Shown: positions 47,423-55,714, numbered from the stretch's first letter. The stretch is DNA of 64,000 nucleotides from Aquimarina acroporae (GCF_023195925.1 NZ_JALPRE010000003.1:744001-808000), one strand, 5' to 3'. Notes: generated by a model from the sequence alone, not told the origin. Numbers and translations: made by a program.

Positions 47423-48109
47423 TTACTTTTTCATTTCTGCCTGTAATTCCATCATCTTTTTGTCTGTCATTGTTGCGGTTTTTGACATTCCGTTTATGAT
47501 CTCAAATGTCAAAGCCAAAGAAATAGATGCATCTAATGCTGTTTTAGTTTCTATGAGAATATGGCATAAAGCGTTTATTACAATTCGTAATGTTTTTTCA
47601 TCACTTTCAAGATTTATGTTTTGATCAACATATTTTCTTGTTTCATAGCCTGCTTGTAAAGGTAAAATAAAAGGTTTGTTTTCGTCGGGAACGCTCAAAG
47701 TAAGATATCCCCATTCTGATGCTCCTACATTTTTTGCATACGTTTCAAAAATTGTTTGTAGTGAAGGGAAAGGAACCTTATCAAAGTGGGAATTTAGTTT
47801 TCTTTTTATTCTTGCAAAAACAGATTCTGGAGGAAGGTCATTCCAATGGTCAACAGCTACAGGACCAACAAGAAGTTCATTCATTTTCTCAGAAAACACT
47901 GCCGAACCTGGTTCAAAATCATGTTCATAAATTGAAAACTCATTTGCAGTTGTAATACACCTTTCGGCTACAATTGTCGCCATAACACAAATGGCATCTT
48001 CAACTCGAACACCTTTTTCAGTTTGTACTGCATTATAAACAAAGTTTACAATTCTTCTGGTTAGCTTTTCGACAGAAGGTTTAGAGTTTAGAAAGTCAAA
48101 AATTCCCAT
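47423..48109 (-). CDS. Hypothetical soluble protein
   Basis: 228 residues from ATG 48109 (MGIFDFLNSKPSVEKL). This start is preferred because the 22 upstream codons overlap a non-coding boundary and look unlike protein. Mostly helical N-terminal half, then mixed segments (WGYLTLSVPDENKPFILPLQ) and a C-terminal long helix. No family recognised, no signal or membrane span. It follows the NUDIX gene after about 90 bases. Confidence 0.7.
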   Translation of the reverse strand: MGIFDFLNSKPSVEKLTRRIVNFVYNAVQTEKGVRVEDAICVMATIVAERCITTANEFSIYEHDFEPGSAVFSEKMNELLVGPVAVDHWNDLPPESVFARIKRKLNSHFDKVPFPSLQTIFETYAKNVGASEWGYLTLSVPDENKPFILPLQAGYETRKYVDQNINLESDEKTLRIVINALCHILIETKTALDASISLALTFEIINGMSKTATMTDKKMMELQAEMKK

Positions 48110-48199
48110 AATTTTATTTAGTATTGTTAGTGTCTCTGGAATGATGCGTTTACTTGCTTTAGGCGGCTTACGCAATATACAAATTGTAGTATGCAGTTT

Positions 48200-48583
48200 T
48201 TAATTGCTATGTAATAGTTTTTGTAAAATGGGCACATCAGCAGGGGCTAGTTTTTTATTTTTTATCTGATGTACATCTAACCACTCGTATAGATCATGAT
48301 CGGTCAATTTGAATTCAGCTTCAATAAATTCACATTTGTATGCTATAAGTTCAATGGTTATTTTTTCGTACTTATGAGTCACTTTTGCAAAGTAATTTAA
48401 GACTTTTACAGACATTGAAATCTCTTCATATAGCTCCCTTATTAGAGCTTGCTCAGGTTTTTCATTGATTTCTATTTTACCTCCTGGAAATTCCCAATAT
48501 CCTGCTAATTGTTTTTCTGAATTTCTCCTACACAGGAATATTTTATTGTCTTTGTATATGATTCCGCAAACTACTTTAATCAT
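48200..48583 (-). CDS. NUDIX hydrolase, MutT-like
   Basis: 127-residue (deoxy)nucleoside triphosphate pyrophosphohydrolase. The complete Nudix box GGKIEINEKPEQALIRELYEEI follows the G-x5-E-x7-R-E-U-x-E-E-x-G/U rule, and the N-terminal VVCGIIYKDNKIFLCRR is MutT/CTP-pyrophosphohydrolase-like. Its ATG overlaps the TGA of the EVE-HNH nuclease gene (ATGA at 48580-48583), so translation is coupled. The context suggests a role with that nuclease, for example cleaning modified nucleotides; this is inference. Confidence 0.92.
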   Translation of the reverse strand: MIKVVCGIIYKDNKIFLCRRNSEKQLAGYWEFPGGKIEINEKPEQALIRELYEEISMSVKVLNYFAKVTHKYEKITIELIAYKCEFIEAEFKLTDHDLYEWLDVHQIKNKKLAPADVPILQKLLHSN

Positions 48584-49491
48584 AAGTTAACTAATTTTTC
48601 ACGATGCCTTTTTAAGTATTTTTTATTTCCTTCGGTTAGGTTGTTGATTTTCTCTTTTCCTGTTATGCCAAGTTTAGAAAAATTATTTCTATTCATTGAA
48701 CCGGACAATAGAATTTGGCCATCATCGTCAAAAGATATAAGACATCTATCAAAAAGAGCGTCATATGTTGGCGATAATAGCAAGCCATTGTCAACATCTA
48801 TTCTTTCTTGGTCGCTAGATTCTCTCCAAGGGACAATGTGAGACGCAATAAGTATTTCCTTAATGGTTACTCCGTTAACCGCACATTTATAGTCCCACCT
48901 TTTTAATATTTGTTGCCTAAATTCACCTTGACAAGTTCTTGATATAACTAAACTTTCTCTTGTTGTTTGTTTAGGAGTATTATATTTAGAAGCCTCTTCA
49001 TTAACCGTCTGTATGGGTTTAGTGTAATCATCTAGACGTACTCTTGCTAAATCAAATATAACTTTTACAATATCCCAATTTAATTTATAGAGATAGCCTT
49101 GATTGGCTTTAATCTTAGAAGGATTTCCAGTTTTATTAAGTGGTGCGTATTTTGAAGGTAAATATTGCTCAATTTTGCTATAAACTTTATTAATGTCCAA
49201 AGGTGTACTAAACAGGAAATATTTAGCATCGATCATATAGCCTTTGGTCTGCCATTCAACATCTACATTAAACTCTTTAGGTTGCGATGCTAAAAAGTAT
49301 TCAGATGCAATAATGCAATAGCCTATTAAATAACCTTTGTAATAGTTTAAAACAATATCATTGGGATTAAGCTTAGTCATATTGTCCCAATGAAATACTG
49401 AATTCCCAGAACTATTATGAGTCGGAGCCCACAAATAACCTCCTTCTTTTTCTTCTTTATAGGTTTTTCCTTGATTTACCCAATAATACAT
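48580..49491 (-). CDS. EVE-like/HNH modification-dependent endonuclease
   Basis: 303 residues. The N-terminal PUA/EVE-like domain (about 1-125) begins YYWVNQGKTYKEEKEGGYLW and has GDIVL-like NPNDIVLNYYKGYLIG. The C-terminal HNH nuclease (about 180-275) has WDYKCAVNG, ASHIVPW and NGLLLSPTYDALFD. EVE-type domains read modified bases, and EVE-HNH proteins are known type IV-like restriction enzymes that cut DNA carrying modified cytosines. The closest guess is therefore phage defence. It is coupled to a NUDIX gene by a 4-base overlap. Confidence 0.87.
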   Translation of the reverse strand: MYYWVNQGKTYKEEKEGGYLWAPTHNSSGNSVFHWDNMTKLNPNDIVLNYYKGYLIGYCIIASEYFLASQPKEFNVDVEWQTKGYMIDAKYFLFSTPLDINKVYSKIEQYLPSKYAPLNKTGNPSKIKANQGYLYKLNWDIVKVIFDLARVRLDDYTKPIQTVNEEASKYNTPKQTTRESLVISRTCQGEFRQQILKRWDYKCAVNGVTIKEILIASHIVPWRESSDQERIDVDNGLLLSPTYDALFDRCLISFDDDGQILLSGSMNRNNFSKLGITGKEKINNLTEGNKKYLKRHREKLVNL

Positions 49492-49513
49492 TTATTTGGT
49501 TTTGGTAGTTGCT

Positions 49514-49645
49514 TATAACGTTCTCATGAATGGGTAGAAACAGAATTCTATTCAAAAATCTTTCGACTTTGTATTGCCTTTGTTTTATGTTTATAGTTTC
49601 GTTTTATCGCTTAAACGTACCTATGTTTTTTATACAATGTTGTGC
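49514..49645 (-). repeat. attC-like boundary element
   Basis: Between the ASCH gene stop and the EVE-HNH start. On the minus strand it begins GCACAACATTGTATA and ends GAACGTTATAAGC, giving complementary AAC/GTT ends about 125 bases apart. An internal segment ACTATAAACATAAAACAAAG recurs nearly unchanged upstream of the 52025 gene. Confidence 0.4.
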
Positions 49646-50025
49646 AAATTGTTTTCTCGTAGATAGGCAAATGACTGTGGCGGATTTAATCCAAAATTTT
49701 GTTTTATGCAAAGTTCAGTTTTATATTTTTTCGGATTTTTAACTTCTATTGCATAACCACTTTCTTTTCCATTAAAGTACTGCATATAATAGTCTTGTGA
49801 AATTCCTGAGAATTTTGATGTTTGATTCCACAATAGGTTTAATTCCTCATGAAAGATTCTATCAATCTCAAATTCCCCTATTACTTTGCTGATAGGAGCA
49901 GATGCATAAACAACAATTTTTTTAACCTCCTTATTTTTAAACAATGTTCGGCGAAATTCAAATTTCTTAGTGCCGTTAAATATCTTGTTCGCGAATTCCG
50001 GTTTAATGGATAATATAACTTTCAT
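49630..50025 (-). CDS. ASCH-domain protein
   Basis: 131-residue PUA-fold protein with the ASCH signature MKVILSIKPEFANKIFNGTK followed by KFEFRR. ASCH domains bind RNA or modified nucleosides, and some act as nucleases or amidohydrolases. Its ATG lies inside the end of the PIN-GNAT-PUA gene (23-base overlap), so the two are translated together. It is the last gene of a three-gene unit. Confidence 0.88.
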   Translation of the reverse strand: MKVILSIKPEFANKIFNGTKKFEFRRTLFKNKEVKKIVVYASAPISKVIGEFEIDRIFHEELNLLWNQTSKFSGISQDYYMQYFNGKESGYAIEVKNPKKYKTELCIKQNFGLNPPQSFAYLRENNLHNIV

Positions 50026-51505
50026 TGGCTCTTGCTTCTTTTAGTATTTGTTCAAATTTAGCATTACTTATTGGTTCAAAACCACGTGGTGCGTTTTGTA
50101 TAATATTTAAATCCCTCAATCTCTTTAAGTTAACTTTTGGCATTGGGAATGAGTCAATGTATAAAAAATTAACAATAAATGGTCTATTATTTTTGTTCCA
50201 ATTCCAATATTTTTTTAGTTCTGTATTATCAAACACACTCCGTTTTCGGCAAAGTTCTATGAAATGATTTTCATCACGAATATTAGTCACTATATTTTCA
50301 ACAACTCCGATTGTTGATATTACACCAGCATAATGTCCTCCTGTTCTATAAAAAAGTATTAAATCTCCGCTATTCAAATTTCTGTTGAAAGAACGTGAAA
50401 TATAAACTTTTTTAATAGCATTTCTATAAGGCTCATTTTCACTAAAATTTTCTGGTGATTCGTTATTTAGATATGAATCAGGAAATAGCTCGGTATGATA
50501 TTGTGGATAGATTGGTACAATCCATTTAGTCGTGTTTCTTGACACTACAGGAAAAGATAATTTTGGTAGTTGAATGTTAGGCCTGGGTTTGCATTCTCTA
50601 ACAAAGACTTGTTCAACACCATTGGACGTTGTTTTTATTCCCCAATGTTTAAACCCCCAATCTTCAAGTAAATATATAAGTCTTAATTGTTCATCTCTTT
50701 TGTCGAAGATTGTTACATAAATTTCCTCAACATCATATAGTAAAGCATTGTCGAATATTACCTTAAGAAATCTTTCCCCTAATTTATATCCTGTAGAAGT
50801 TACTTTAAATGTGCCAATTTTAAGTCTCTTCTTTTGAGGAAACGGAGGTTCGATGTCTTTATAAATTTCATCGCTATTCTCTTGTTTTAAGTATAGAAAT
50901 GCTTTTACATCTCCATCAGTAATACACACGTAAGAAACATTGTCAGCTTTCCTGTTGAACCAATCTCCAAATTCCTTATAATCTTGTTTAAAAGACTCAA
51001 AAAATTTATCATTTATGTTGATATTACCAAAATATTCTTTCTTTACCGCTAATACTTGATAGCTTTTTAATTCAGGATTTTCAGCAATACATTTCTCCAA
51101 AAAGGCATCAATTTTAAAAACCTTTTCTGCACAACCCAAATATTTGGCTTTTCTGTGTATTCCCCTGTCTTCTGTTATTAGATAATTAACACGATTATTG
51201 TAAACTTCTTTTACTATACTAGTATCAATAAAATCATTGCGTGAATTATCCGTTTGTCTTATTTTAGTTATTAGTTGGTCATCTGCCGATTCTGTTTTTA
51301 ACGAATTGTAGTTAGCAATTTTAATTTTCATTGTTTTGACTACATTCTCATCTTGATGACCAGAAATTTCTTCAATTGAAAGAGGATGAACACATTTGTC
51401 ATATTTTAATCTATCAAGCCAATTAAAAAGTAATCCAATATCTTCGTTTACAACTCGATTAGCTTCTCGATGAATAATTATGTTGGTATCAATTAGTATT
51501 CTCAT
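50003..51505 (-). CDS. PIN nuclease / GNAT / PUA-like three-domain protein
   Basis: 500 residues in three parts. A PIN RNase domain (about 1-135) has acidic residues in LIDTN, SIEEIS, FIDTS and ITEDRG. A GNAT acetyltransferase-like domain (about 180-310) has a GTFKVTSTGYKLGERFLKV motif-A helix and LLEDWGFKHWG. A C-terminal PUA/EVE-like domain (about 330-495) has NSGDLILFYRTGGHYAGVIS. It overlaps the kinase gene upstream (17 bases) and the ASCH gene downstream (23 bases). The combination suggests RNA cleavage and/or acylation guided by two RNA-binding folds; no characterised homologue is known to me. Confidence 0.85.
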   Translation of the reverse strand: MRILIDTNIIIHREANRVVNEDIGLLFNWLDRLKYDKCVHPLSIEEISGHQDENVVKTMKIKIANYNSLKTESADDQLITKIRQTDNSRNDFIDTSIVKEVYNNRVNYLITEDRGIHRKAKYLGCAEKVFKIDAFLEKCIAENPELKSYQVLAVKKEYFGNININDKFFESFKQDYKEFGDWFNRKADNVSYVCITDGDVKAFLYLKQENSDEIYKDIEPPFPQKKRLKIGTFKVTSTGYKLGERFLKVIFDNALLYDVEEIYVTIFDKRDEQLRLIYLLEDWGFKHWGIKTTSNGVEQVFVRECKPRPNIQLPKLSFPVVSRNTTKWIVPIYPQYHTELFPDSYLNNESPENFSENEPYRNAIKKVYISRSFNRNLNSGDLILFYRTGGHYAGVISTIGVVENIVTNIRDENHFIELCRKRSVFDNTELKKYWNWNKNNRPFIVNFLYIDSFPMPKVNLKRLRDLNIIQNAPRGFEPISNAKFEQILKEARANESYIIH

Positions 51506-52025
51506 AATTTTTTAAATATTCAATTATAGAACCAGCGTTTCCATCGATAACTGTATATAGAGGTATTTTTAATTTTTTTGAAATATAGTTAGCGTGTTCT
51601 GCTTCCATTTGTTGCATTTTTTCGAGAACGCTCAATTTATATATAGAATCATCTCTTTGTTTTAATCTTTCAAAGATTATTTTGGGTTCACAGGTCAATA
51701 ATATTATGGATTCTGGTTGTATTCCAATAAATGTAGATTCATCAATTTTTTCAGGTTCTCCGTTTGAATTTAATAAAGTAAAATGTCCGTCGAGTAAGTA
51801 CTTTTTATTTGACTTAATAATTCTATCTAGATTAGTCAATAATCTATCTTGTGTTGTAGTGAAATTTTGAACTTTTTTGTTTTTAGGATCACTTATTTCA
51901 TTCCATTTTAATACTTGACTTGCTGACAAATGCTCAAAATTGAATTTTTGTGCCAATTCTTTACAAAACATCCCTTTGCCAACTGCATGGATTCCTCCGA
52001 TAAATATTATTTTCCTATCATTCAT
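51489..52025 (-). CDS. P-loop nucleotide kinase-like ATPase
   Basis: 178-residue AAA_18/adenylate-kinase-like protein. Walker A is IGGIHAVGKGMF, the substrate-lid region contains LLDGHFTLLN, and the Walker B/LID side has IILLTCEPKIIFERLKQRD with arginines. Such proteins phosphorylate nucleotides, nucleic-acid ends or small molecules. It overlaps the PIN-GNAT-PUA gene by 17 bases and leads the three-gene operon. An imperfect boundary element lies upstream (52030-52140). Confidence 0.87.
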   Translation of the reverse strand: MNDRKIIFIGGIHAVGKGMFCKELAQKFNFEHLSASQVLKWNEISDPKNKKVQNFTTTQDRLLTNLDRIIKSNKKYLLDGHFTLLNSNGEPEKIDESTFIGIQPESIILLTCEPKIIFERLKQRDDSIYKLSVLEKMQQMEAEHANYISKKLKIPLYTVIDGNAGSIIEYLKNYENTN

Positions 52026-52172
52026 AGAGTTGGTTTAGTATGTCGCACAATAGTCCCTGCTCTGATTAGTAGCGGATTCTTACTCACAGAACTTTGGATT
52101 TTGCACTGACCTTTGTTATATGTTTATATTTTCATTTAAACTGCTATTACTTCTAAACATTTTTAGCTTGCG

Positions 52173-54098
52173 TTATTCTTCAAAAAATGTTCTTATTTCA
52201 TTAATCCAATTCATTTCAATGTATTCTATTTCAGAGCTTATTTCAGTTATAAACTCTTTAGCAAAATCATATTTTATATTATCTGAATCGAAGAAATTTA
52301 AAAGATTTTCATATTCACTAGGTCTTAAATCAAGAGCAAAATAAGAAGGTATTTCACTTTTTTCTATATCGACGTTTACAAACGAAAGTAAACCAGGATA
52401 TTGAGACTTATATTTTTTTAATACCTTATAAAATGCCTTGCCATTCAATGAGTCTTCTATTTCCGTTGGTGGTGATTTTGGATTAGAATTAATGTTAATT
52501 AATTTAGTTTCATTGTCAACATTAACCAATCTTTTAATAAAAATATTTGAAGTATTTTGAGTTTCAAACTGAACTAACTCAGAATCAGTATCAAGAATAA
52601 ATGCAATCTTTCCATTTACTTCACGTTTGAATTCATCAATTGCCACAACCAAATATTCATAAATTCGCTTTATTTCATTCGCACCACCTACTGGTATTAT
52701 TCTCAATTTATTTTCACTTCTCAAATTTTTGAAATAGTAGTCAAAATATATTTTCTCTGAACTACCTTCACAAATTATCCAATTAAATGGATTTTCATCA
52801 AGAATAGAAGTAACTATAGATTGTACAAAATCATTCATACTTTTGAGACGGATGTCATAAGGAAGTTGTCCCCTTGAATCTCTAATTTGTTGTTTAACCA
52901 TCTCTCTATAATTCGCCAAACTAATTAAGTCAAAGCGATGATTTTGTTCGATTTTGCTTATAGCAGTCACGCTACCTCTTTCAATAATTGGTAAAAACCC
53001 ATACCAATGAGTAGAGAAAAGGAATTGGTGTGATTCATCCGAAATTTCACTCATTTTCATAAAATGGTCAAAACAAGCCGACATATGAAGCGAACTTTCA
53101 GGTTCATCAACTGCAATAATTAGATTGTCAGTATTTTCTCTATGATTCTTTATAAGACTATGTGTAACTTCAATAATCGCCTTTTGCTTTTCACCACTAC
53201 TTAAGTCGGTAATTTCCAACCAGTGTTTGCCTTGTTTTTTATGAAGTTTTCTAATTGTAAAAAAGGCATCAATTATTAATTTGTAAATGTCATTTTTACG
53301 CAAATTTTGCTGTCTATCTGTTGGTGTTCTAAAAGAGTAAATATCAAGTTCTTCAGATAATGTAGTTAAAAATTGATTTAAACTTCTATTAATTTGTGCA
53401 ATCTGACTCTGCGGAACTCTTTCTTCTAGGACTTCAAACAAACTTTCTCCCATTAACGCTTGAATTTCAGTTGTTTCAAGTTTAGTAAATGTTGCTGGAT
53501 CAATATCTTTAGGAATGTAAATATATTGGTAAAGAGATTTAATTTCTTTTAGTATTGGTTTAAGACTTTCTATATTTTCAGGTGTTAAATTTTGATTACC
53601 AACTCCTATTTCAGGGAAAAGTGTAATTGCCACTTTATTACAGTTAAAAATACTTAATGCACAATTGCCTTTGTGGTCAATACCTAAAGGGAATAAATAA
53701 TATTCTTCTTTTTTATAAGTTCTTTCTATTTCTGTTCTTTGGGATTGAAATGTTTTAAAATGAGGTCTGTTAATACTTGGAATGTCACTTTCTTGCAAGT
53801 CCCATACTGTATTACTCAATGATTCTAATATCGGTTTGTTGCTTTCCGAAATTTTATCTTTTTTAATTAGGAATAAAGGTGTAATTAATGGTGTTGTTAC
53901 GGAAAATCCACTCCTTTTAGTTGTGATATTATAATTCCATTGCTTATCATTAAAAAAACAGTCGAGAGCTTCTAAAACGGAACTTTTTCCTATTCCATTA
54001 TTACCAACGAATCCACAAAATTTATCTTTACTTGTTATCGGAATATAATTTATTCCTTGATATGTTTTTATGTATCGTAAAAGTAATCCTATTATCAT
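52173..54098 (-). CDS. OLD-like AAA ATPase with TOPRIM nuclease domain
   Basis: 641 residues. An ABC/SMC-type ATPase has Walker A GFVGNNGIGKSS (residues 29-40), signature LSSGEKQKAI and Walker B LIIAVDEPESSLH. A C-terminal TOPRIM-like domain (about 425-545) has the glutamate in WIICEGSSEKIYF and the D-x-D in FILDTDSE. This is the architecture of OLD-family nucleases (P2 OLD, GajA). No UvrD-like GajB partner is next to it, so it may act alone (class 1-like). Probably an antiphage or DNA-end-processing protein. Confidence 0.88.
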   Translation of the reverse strand: MIIGLLLRYIKTYQGINYIPITSKDKFCGFVGNNGIGKSSVLEALDCFFNDKQWNYNITTKRSGFSVTTPLITPLFLIKKDKISESNKPILESLSNTVWDLQESDIPSINRPHFKTFQSQRTEIERTYKKEEYYLFPLGIDHKGNCALSIFNCNKVAITLFPEIGVGNQNLTPENIESLKPILKEIKSLYQYIYIPKDIDPATFTKLETTEIQALMGESLFEVLEERVPQSQIAQINRSLNQFLTTLSEELDIYSFRTPTDRQQNLRKNDIYKLIIDAFFTIRKLHKKQGKHWLEITDLSSGEKQKAIIEVTHSLIKNHRENTDNLIIAVDEPESSLHMSACFDHFMKMSEISDESHQFLFSTHWYGFLPIIERGSVTAISKIEQNHRFDLISLANYREMVKQQIRDSRGQLPYDIRLKSMNDFVQSIVTSILDENPFNWIICEGSSEKIYFDYYFKNLRSENKLRIIPVGGANEIKRIYEYLVVAIDEFKREVNGKIAFILDTDSELVQFETQNTSNIFIKRLVNVDNETKLININSNPKSPPTEIEDSLNGKAFYKVLKKYKSQYPGLLSFVNVDIEKSEIPSYFALDLRPSEYENLLNFFDSDNIKYDFAKEFITEISSEIEYIEMNWINEIRTFFEE

Positions 54099-54410
54099 TC
54101 TTTCTGTTGTTGATTTTAATGTAAATAGCTACAAAAGGTAACCATATATCTATATAACCAACAATATTACCAGAAAACGAAGAGAATATATTACGGGATA
54201 CCGTAACACATTGTAAAAGTGATTTAGAAATGTGTGAAGCATATGTATAACTACTACCAAGCTATATAGTAGTGTTTGTAAAAGGTTATATATTGGTTCT
54301 AGACCATTGTATAATCTTTCTTATGGGTTGAGGTAGTGGTAAGAAAGGGTTTTAGATAGGTTAGTAGTATCCTTATAGTAGTTATAAAGGGTGTGAGATA
54401 CCTTCGATGC
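54099..54410. other. Non-coding region upstream of OLD-like gene
   Basis: About 310 AT-rich bases. It contains the inverted repeat TTACGGGATACCGTAA near 54190-54210. From about 54225 there are short segments ending in AAC, AGC or AGG roughly every 10-11 bases that look like a degenerate extension of the repeat array that follows. No credible gene. Confidence 0.5.
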
Positions 54411-54623
54411 AGTTGTACAACCTCTAACAAACAGTATAGAACCACTTGTAAAGGGCATTGTACCCATACGAAACACTTGTATAACCCCATAGAAGCACTA
54501 CAGAACCGCTTGTAAACACTAGGGTAACTCATTAAGAACAGTTGTGAACCTCTTGGAGACACTTCGAGACCGGTTCGAAGGGGTTCTTAACCGCATAAAA
54601 GGGGTTCAAGACCACCCCCTTGG
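54411..54623. repeat. Array of ten degenerate 21-22-bp tandem units
   Basis: Unit starts: 54411, 54433, 54454, 54475, 54497, 54518, 54540, 54561, 54582, 54603. Examples: AGTATAGAACCACTTGTAAA, ACTACAGAACCGCTTGTAAA, AGTTGTGAACCTCTTGGAGA. An R/T-A-C-C-like tetramer near unit positions 8-11 is kept in nearly all copies, and most units end AAC, AGC or AGG. Three units are 22 bp, so a coding heptad repeat would break frame. Two half-units of about 10.5 bp match helical pitch. Confidence 0.75.
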
Positions 54624-54644
54624 TGGTAAGTAAACCCATAAAAA

Positions 54645-54683
54645 AAGACTGACAAACCCAAAAAGTCTGGGTTTGTCAGTCTT
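54645..54683 (-). terminator. Very strong intrinsic terminator (16-bp perfect stem)
   Basis: AAGACTGACAAACCCA (54645-54660), a 7-base loop, and TGGGTTTGTCAGTCTT (54668-54683). Continuing on the minus strand comes a run of Ts. It stops transcripts arriving from the right (the 55106 gene ends 420 bases away) and shields the repeat array. Confidence 0.88.
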
Positions 54684-55105
54684 AGATATTCAATGAATTT
54701 TATCCATTGTTTAAACTAACGTTACAAAGCAGAGCTTTGAAAATCTTTTTCACCAGTATAAGATTTGTTTTGTGTAAAAAATCTTGAAGCCTTGGAAAGA
54801 TTTTAGCAAAACAAATTTGGTTTTCAGTGTAACTGAAAAATACCTTGAAAAAGCGCCTTTTCTTTTGTTTCGTTTTCTTTGGGCGAGTAAAGAAAATGAA
54901 AAGAAGGTTGAATCAAAACTATTTATCTTAAATGCTGAACTAAAAAGTCGTAATGAAAATCAACATTTATAGAATACAATACGTCAATTGTAGTTTGTCG
55001 AAGACATTTTGAAAATCAAAGTATTAAAAACTTCGACAGGCTTAGTTTGACATCATACAATTACTTTTTAGACTGTTTCAAAAAGAATAGCCTAAATGCC
55101 ATATA
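54684..55105. other. Region without a convincing gene; dispersed-repeat-like sequence
   Basis: Plus-strand bases 54784-54972 form a short frame (TTG start) with a Phe/Leu/Lys-rich middle (LLFRFLWASKENEKK) of the sort I associate with dispersed intergenic sequence in Bacteroidota, so I do not call a gene. TGTCGAAG (54996-55003) and CTTCGACA (55031-55038) form an inverted repeat downstream of the 55106 gene and may be its terminator. Confidence 0.5.
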
Positions 55106-55582
55106 TTACTCTTCTTCGGCAGTAGTGCCATTCGATTTGGCAAATAGTACCTTCATATCTTCATATACCGGTTTTGCACCAGGTTCGTTTTCGCCCGCTA
55201 AAAAACGCATCATACGATAAAAACTTAAGGCATTGGTATAATTATCATGATCGAGTAAGGTTTTGGTATCTAGTAACTGTTGCGATAAATTGTTAAGCAA
55301 TTGTACTCTGTTTTCTACTTGCTCTCTGGCAGCATGGTCTTTATCAAACTCTTCTTTGTCTAAAAATCTGGGAATCCACTGCGGGTGTTGCTCCATATAG
55401 TTTTTGGCTTTGTCTACAATTAATTTATTGTGGTTGCCAATACTACCATATTGTTGTCGTTGCGACGGAGTAAGGTTTACCGTTTTACCCTTAAAGATTT
55501 TTTGAATGCCAAGCATGTGTTGATCCAACTCTTTTAATTCTTCTTGACTAAACGAAACACTGATCAAATTTTCTAATGCCAT
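55106..55582 (-). CDS. Uncharacterised helical protein, paralog of the 27.4-kb gene
   Basis: 158 residues, almost all helical, with an acidic tail. It aligns along its full length with the protein at 27419-27898 (shared MALENLI start, RQQYG, HPQWIPRFLDKEEFD against YPHWIPNFLDKEEFD, and NALSFYRM). Function unknown. Its first 20 codons lie in a 190-bp direct repeat, and a truncated copy of its 5' end remains at 57450-57527. The pair at 27 kb is next to a TIR-like gene; this copy is not. Confidence 0.8.
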   Translation of the reverse strand: MALENLISVSFSQEELKELDQHMLGIQKIFKGKTVNLTPSQRQQYGSIGNHNKLIVDKAKNYMEQHPQWIPRFLDKEEFDKDHAAREQVENRVQLLNNLSQQLLDTKTLLDHDNYTNALSFYRMMRFLAGENEPGAKPVYEDMKVLFAKSNGTTAEEE

Positions 55583-55714
55583 ATTTGTGTAATTTAATGT
55601 TAAACATATTTATGGCACAAGAATACGATATGACAGTTTCGTTTTTTGAAACTCGAAGGGTTTGCATTAAAAAAATGACTTATTTTCTTTTAGACATTTG
55701 TTCTGCCATTAATA
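55523..55714. repeat. Left copy of 190-bp direct repeat
   Basis: 192 bases nearly identical to 57468-57658. It contains, on the minus strand, the first codons of the helical gene, its upstream region, and a copy of the last 13 or so codons of the S8 peptidase (AEQMSKRK plus stop). The intact peptidase end is in the right copy. Confidence 0.9.

Noticed and set aside
54299-54562. 87-codon minus-strand frame over the 21-bp repeat array
   Set aside because: The alternating 21/22-base unit lengths would shift the frame within the repeats, and the composition is not protein-like; treated as non-coding.
54784-54972. 62-codon plus-strand frame with Phe/Leu/Lys-rich centre
   Set aside because: TTG start, no promoter, and sequence of the kind I associate with dispersed intergenic sequence in Bacteroidota; not supported as a gene.
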